Positions 59,304-64,000 of a stretch of 64,000 nucleotides of DNA are shown piece after piece. A program made the position numbers and the translations under genes. The notes under the pieces are model-generated. The model had not been told where the DNA came from. It worked only from the letters and a program-made list of their open reading frames with translations, and searched no databases. Numbering within the stretch: position 1 is the first letter of the stretch; every line of letters starts with the position of its first letter. Source of the stretch: Leucocoprinus leucothites. Lineage: Eukaryota > Basidiomycota > Agaricomycetes > Agaricales > Agaricaceae. The stretch is from positions 744,001 to 808,000 of the forward strand of contig JAACJO010000016.1 of NCBI GenBank assembly GCA_013368445.1, read 5' to 3'.

Positions 59304-60094
59304 CCCATAGTAACTCTGCACTAACCCGTAACCCATAGCCTGTGAGGGAAAAAACACACAACGCCGGGAACTAAATAGAGTAATTGGACTCATTTGTAGT
59401 TCAATATTTGTGCCCTTGTCCTTCGCCGGAGGTCGGACGACTGGAATTTGAGTAGACATAATCTAACAAACAATTATTGTATTCACTATGCCACCCAACA
59501 AACTACTCAAAATTCTTGAGAAATGTCTGAAAAAAACCCAAACCTTGTCCCGCCAAACCCTCCTTTGGAACAGGCTCTCAGTCACGAGTCAAAAGATTGC
59601 CAATGAGGACACCGAACAATTCTTGGAAGCATCTTCGCTCTTAACGAGGCACCCTCACCACTCCTGCGTCCTTTATTTTGGGCCTATTGGTACAGCAATG
59701 CAGAGGTACCATGCCTTGGCATCTCCAAAATTCTACGAGTCGAGCTGTAGGTTGATAAGGACGCAGAGTTAATGGCCGAAATTAAGGGAACTAGTAGATG
59801 GTCACCGGGCCTGACCCGAAAGCCTGGTGAATGACAGGCTGCTTGACTGGTCAATATTTAATACCGACTCAAGGATTTCGGGAATACAAAACATATCACT
59901 CGTTGTCCATATCACTAAGAAAACCTTCATTTCTGTTCTGTCCTGTAAACATCCTACCTGAGTTAAACCCTTGCACCTCAGAAGCTTACTCAACCGTTCA
60001 TCTGCACCTTAAGCAAACTCGGATTTCTCGTTCAGATAAAAATAAAGCATCTGCCTAACCTAATATACCGTATCACAAGTCCCCTCCACTACAT
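59248..60094. other. Intergenic between carboxypeptidase B and methyltransferase B
   Basis: From about 59667 it is the duplicated 3' flank of the methyltransferase. A 94-codon plus-strand frame at 59488-59772 starts MPPNKLLKILEKCLKKTQTL, but its second half lies inside the duplicated flank and it has no recognised family, so it is not called. Confidence 0.5.
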
Positions 60095-61218
60095 TCAAGC
60101 CGAAGCTTTTTCTCCGATTGCAAGGAAGAGCTTTACATCGGTGTGGTCCGTAGGGTCAGGAAGCTCTTCGAAGGACTTGAGAGTGAGCCCTGCACCATCA
60201 AATGCTTTCTGCATGTCCCCCTCGGATAGTCCATGCTTGTGAGGAACAACATCCCCCACTTGTTCCATGAACTCGTAGCCTTCTTCCTTGTGGATTATAT
60301 CGGCTATGATCAAAGCGCCTCCTGATTTGAGGAATGAGGCGAGAATGCGAGTGATTCCATCAACGGATGCGAAGTGGTGGTATGCAGAAGCACACTAGAT
60401 TTTTGAAGTTGTCAGCCTAACTTTGTTAGGGTCTAATGGATCGAAGGAAAACACGTACGAATATAATGTCGAACGTAGCACCGGATAATTCACCCTCCTC
60501 ACCCTTGAGCTCGACACAGACGGCCGAGGCATTTTTGCCCTCGAGGTTCTCGTTATAACGTTCGGCCATACGTTGGCTTATGTCCACACCCAGGATCGAC
60601 TTTACATGAGGGATCATTTCTAGGGAAACGCGACCTATCTTTTGCTCAGTATTTTTTAGCTCGAGGGTCGTTTAAGAAAGATTGTACGAACCATTTCCAC
60701 AAGCGAAATCCATCGCGGTTGTCTTCTCCTTATCTAAAGGATAGGCCTTGACGATCGCTTGTACGACCCTGGAGATACAGATGCTAAATGTCTGTGGCGG
60801 CGATCCATATACTGAGTAGAAACACACCTGGCTGCACGCTCCTTAACATGGGGGTACTTATCAAAGTTAGCGTCTACATCGTCAAAGAACTCCCGATTGG
60901 CTTGTGCCACTGCGTCGTGGTGATGACTATGGGCGTGCCCGTGTTGGTGGTGGTGAGGGTGAGTGACTTCAGACATCGTGGCACTTAGTTTAAGAGAGTA
61001 GAAAGTTGACTATGTTGGTTTCTCCAAAGCCGCCCAAATTCCAGGGCTTTTATAGGGCAGAATTACCCGGCCTGAGCGGTTCAGCATAGTATTAGGAGCT
61101 TTTCTGATTCTTGAGATCACGTTGAGTACCCTCCAGGTCACCTAGGACCCCGATATAGATGGCGTGGGTATAGCTTTGTCCAAGCGCATCAGGTGGCGGT
61201 GCATACTTGGTAAGCTCA
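59667..61218 (-). repeat. Direct duplication block B (methyltransferase B with flanks)
   Basis: Partner of 55418-56945 in the same orientation; many small differences in the flanks show it is not the most recent event. Ends estimated by eye. Confidence 0.8.
60095..60976 (-). CDS. Class I SAM-dependent methyltransferase B
   Basis: Close paralogue of methyltransferase A with the same four exon lengths (60976-60828, 60768-60692, 60634-60459, 60394-60095) and 233 residues. N-terminus MSEVTHPHHHQHGHAHSHHH carries even more histidine. SAM motif I AMDFACGNGRVSLEMIPHVK and strand 2 GVDISQRMAERYNENL are intact. In the post-II block the usual LKPGG reads FLKSGGALIIADIIHKEEGY; the Pro to Ser change lies at a position conserved in copies A and C. 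Probably active on the same kind of acceptor as A. Confidence 0.87.
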
Positions 61219-61418
61219 TCTTCGACGGCACGCAACATATCAGGAGTTTGCCCCATCATCTCGTAAAGTTTTCGAGGTATTCTAGTCATTTCCGACAGTC
61301 ACGGATTCTCAGCATGTATTGCTCATGAAGAAACTCTCCTGCGGTCTAGCTCAGTTGGAGGACCTGGCCAGTCCGCAGCCAATATTGCAATGTGCTGTTC
61401 TCTAACCTAACATTCGAG
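60977..61418. other. Promoter of methyltransferase B and short unexplained frame
   Basis: Minus-strand frame 61289-61092 begins MTRIPRKLYEMMGQTPDMLR and includes DELTKYAPPPDA. A related LTKYATPPDA occurs at the same position upstream of methyltransferase A. A tRNA-like A box (TAGCTCAGTTGG) is at 61347-61358 without a convincing tRNA fold. Confidence 0.4.
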
Positions 61419-62373
61419 TCAAAGACAGGACTTAATCCCTCGAGCAATGAATAAAGTGACGGGGTATCCTTTCTTTTTCGCCTTGATTCCATCCTCAAAT
61501 ACAAAGGATGAGAATCCAGCAGTATCGAAAGCTCCCTTGATCTGTTCTCGTGCGAACCCTCCCCGATGAGCAACGATGTCAAGCGCCTCATGCTCAGGAA
61601 AGACTTCGTCAACCGAAATGTTCTCGTCCTTGAGAAGGTCTAGAACGAGAAGTGAGCCGCCGGGTTTGAGAAATTTGATGAGTGCCCGCGTGGTCGCTGT
61701 GATATCATCGAGATGGTGGTATGCGGCAGAGCACTGTTTTGCAATTAGGTGAACCCCAAAATCCACTGGCCGTTGGTAGACGTACGACAATGACGTCGAA
61801 CGATCCTTGCATGCTTTGTATTTCATTGGAATCCAAGTCCAGAATGTCAGCTCGCACAGCATGCATCTCTTCCATGGAAAGCCCCTGATTTACAGTTCTA
61901 CGATTGTACTCGTCCACCATCTTCTGACTGATATCCACACCGACTATAGATTTCGCATGCGCAATTAACTCTCGAGATACTAACCCTGTTTGTCCACCCC
62001 CACAGTCAGGAGGAGACGGAAAGACCAGTCTAACAGTGAGCCTCTGGCCGATCAATCAGGACCAACTTGGAAGTGTGTCAACCCACCGACGCCGCACGCA
62101 AAGTCCATTACTATAGTTTCATCCTCCTCAAACATGTATGCTCTACGAAATGCTTTGGCAGCCCTGGATAATTCATGAGGAATTCGTCTGAAAATCAGTC
62201 ACCGAAACAATTGAGGATGGGAAGCGGGGGGATATCGAGGGCTGGTGGTGATGTATTATAACAGTGAAAAACGATGAACACCTTCGCGCTAATTCCACCG
62301 CATTAGAAGAATCAAAGTTTTGTTCTTCTAAACAATCATAATATTGCTCGTTCATCAATCGGTAGTGATCCAT
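61419..62373 (-). CDS. Class I SAM-dependent methyltransferase C
   Basis: Diverged third member, 235 residues from exons 62373-62282, 62187-62087, 61985-61786 and 61733-61419. Intron positions match those of A and B, but exon lengths and sequence differ and the histidine-rich N-terminus is absent (MDHYRLMNEQYYDCLEEQNF instead). Motif I VMDFACGVGLVSRELIAHAK; strand 2 SIVGVDISQKMVDEYN; then SMQGSFDVIV, CSAAYHHLDDITATTRALIK and FLKPGGSLLVLDLLKDENIS. Acceptor unknown. It is likely the older copy from which the A/B type split before the recent A/B duplication. Confidence 0.86.
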
Positions 62374-63019
62374 TGTGTCGGTAGCATGAGAGTGTCTGAT
62401 AAAATAGAAAGGGGAATGGTCTTAAAACCATAAGTACAAAACGTTGATCATGATTCCATCACACGCGTTAGTCCACGATCAAGATCAATTGTTAATCAAA
62501 TTCAAAAATTCCCTCCAGTGGTACCCTATTCTAAAGACTGTCCTCGAGGAGCCCTCAAGAGCCCTCTCCGACAGCTAGACAATTATCTACTAAAGCTCTA
62601 GCATAGGGCAAAATCAAAAATCAAAAAATCAAAACAAAAGGATAGCAATAAAGTACAGAAACAACCCGCGACGTAATACTTCGTGATCATGTCGTAGCAT
62701 CTAGCCAAAGCTGTACAGAAAGTAGAAGTAACCGTCAGGACAGGGAGAAGCCGGCTCCTGGCCGTCAGGTTATCTACTTGAAAGGTAGAAAATGATAGAA
62801 GATGAAGCATGATGTTGCAGATAATTTACAATGATGCATGGATATCCAAAGCGAGCAGAGAGTGAGGTGTCAGTGAGACGGTGATGTTTAAAGAATGATT
62901 GTCTTGTCGTCACATCAAGTAACGCAAGAGAGATAATTTTTAGTGCACAATGCAAGCGGAATTGGTTTCGTGGGTGTACACTGGGAGAGTGTTGGAGAGG
63001 TTTGTATGTGGTCGATAAT
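62374..63019. other. Intergenic, methyltransferase C promoter and PL14 3' side
   Basis: No gene recognised; contains an A-rich run near 62612-62638. Confidence 0.5.
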
Positions 63020-64000
63020 TTAGAGTTTTTCGGTAATGGCAACAGAGAAATCAGAGAAGTAGACGTCTTGGTTCTTGGGGCTAGCGAAGTCGGAACTAGA
63101 GCCTGGATTGGGAAACAACGTGATCAGAAATCCAGCTCAACACATGCCATAGCTCGGATTACCCACCTCCGAAGAAAGTTTGCATCTGTAATCCTCGCAT
63201 CTTACCCTCACCGCCGTCACGGAGAACAAGGCCGCTGACGTTGATAACGCTCTCGCCGTTGGCCCAGAGTTGAAGTTCACCGTTGGCCTTGCCGGGATCG
63301 TTGAGCCTGACACGCTCTGAGATGGTCGTCCATTTGCCGGTGGCGAACTTGAAGGAACCACGACCGACAGAAGCACCATAAGTGGGGTTGCAGTCAGATT
63401 CAGGCTTGATGTTGCAAACTTTCTTGTTCTCATTAAACGAGGGAGGAAGGTAGGTGTACATTTCACCATCTCCTTCACCACGCCACATGAGGCGAGCCGA
63501 GAAACAGCCATTGTCGCGACGGCCACCAGAGCAGCTGACAGCTTCGGATGCACTGTTACCACCGTCTGATGAAACGCACTGGATTAGTATCGGGAAATAT
63601 CATGGCACAAACAAAGAGGCTCACAAATGCCGGGGAGCTTGCCACCCTTCTGGAACTCAAAGCCCTCGGGGAAGAAGACTGAATAACCAAAAGTAGCCTC
63701 CTTTGCGGTGGTGAGGTCAACGTTATCAGGGCCAGGGGCGTAGAACGAGAAGCCGCCCCTAGGCTCATGACCAAAGTTGTAGGAACCCTTTGGGTAGTGA
63801 GCCTTCATAGCTTTCTTGCCGTCAGGAGCGTCAACATAGGGGTGAGCAAGATCCTTAATCTCGCTTGTTGGACGGAAGGTGGAATCAGAGAGAGGAACAG
63901 AGTCCTTGGAAGGGGCGGTAGTCCAAGAGACGAGGGTATCGGCAACAGGGAAGAGCTTCCCAAGCAAGCCACTGAGGACACCACCACCGGAGGACCCATT
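63020..64000 (-). CDS. Polysaccharide lyase family 14-like protein (start beyond right edge)
   Basis: C-terminal part of a secreted PL14-type lyase (family members cleave glucuronan or alginate-like uronic acid polymers by beta-elimination). Exons in the window are about 64000-63625, 63565-63167 and 63102-63020. It enters in a Gly/Ser-rich linker (SSGGGVLSG), then LVSWTTAPSKDSVPLSDSTF, GFSFYAPGPDNVDLTTAKEA, FGYSVFFPEGFEFQKGGKLP, CFSARLMWRGEGDGEMYTYL, SFKFATGKWTTISERVRLN, LQMQTFFGG and the end KNQDVYFSDFSVAITEKL. The last strand DVYFSDFSV is typical of the jelly-roll fold. Signal peptide and start lie outside the window. Confidence 0.85.

Noticed and set aside
59488..59772. Plus-strand 94-codon frame starting MPPNKLLKILEK.
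   Set aside because: Its second half lies in duplicated 3' flank of the methyltransferase, which makes a real gene unlikely.
61340..61430. Possible tRNA gene or SINE head: TAGCTCAGTTGG at 61347 matches a tRNA A box and ATTCGAGTC follows about 65 bases on.
   Set aside because: Neither the acceptor arm nor the T arm can pair, and no anticodon arm is convincing. At most a tRNA-like relic.
16492..62373. Secondary-metabolite cluster (four P450s, three methyltransferases, dioxygenase, sterol isomerase-like gene).
   Set aside because: No core synthase was recognised, and the genes are interspersed with housekeeping genes (ALG2, PRPP synthetase, glutamate kinase, REV1). Local duplication explains the enrichment better.
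1..64000. CRISPR arrays, rRNA operons or intact transposons.
   Set aside because: No regularly spaced repeats, no rRNA sequence and no reverse transcriptase or transposase domain was recognised on either strand.

Overview
The window is nuclear DNA from a basidiomycete fungus, most likely an agaricomycete. Almost every gene is split by short introns (about 50 to 75 bases) with GT-AG ends and CTNAY-type branch points. The families present are also typical: two DUF6699 proteins, an expanded cytochrome P450 family, a PL14 polysaccharide lyase and a DOPA 4,5-dioxygenase-like protein. All gene models were built by hand by joining reading frames at splice sites. Where an exact exon chain is given, the phases add up to an uninterrupted protein.

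Left third (1 to 24.8 kb): the N-terminal half of an MFS transporter (-), CCDC124-like protein (+), calcipressin (+) whose 3' flank carries two introns that each hold a box C/D snoRNA of the U25/snR56 type, a cysteine-rich type I membrane protein (+), a PP2C-type phosphatase (+), two DUF6699 genes (+), P450-1 (+), a D-lactate dehydrogenase-like enzyme (+), a single-pass membrane protein (-) and an HMG-box factor (+).

Middle (26 to 39 kb): serine carboxypeptidase copy A (-), the ALG2 mannosyltransferase (-) divergent from a DOPA dioxygenase-like gene (+), PRPP synthetase (-), glutamate 5-kinase (-) and a secreted protein whose tail is nearly half histidine (-).

Right third (39.8 to 64 kb): three tandem P450 genes (-), a decayed WDR68/DCAF7-like WD40 gene (+), an emopamil-binding-protein sterol isomerase-like gene (-), REV1 (+), then an amplified block: methyltransferase A (-), serine carboxypeptidase copy B (+), methyltransferase B (-) and a diverged methyltransferase C (-). 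The window ends inside a PL14 lyase (-).

Most genes are unrelated housekeeping functions. The clearest local dynamics are recent duplications: the carboxypeptidase pair lies in inverted orientation 29 kb apart, and methyltransferases A and B are direct repeats around copy B. The four P450s share an intron scheme that includes a 12-base microexon in every copy. I see no CRISPR array, rRNA gene, confident tRNA or intact transposon. No core biosynthetic synthase (PKS, NRPS or terpene cyclase) was recognised, so a secondary-metabolite cluster is not supported.
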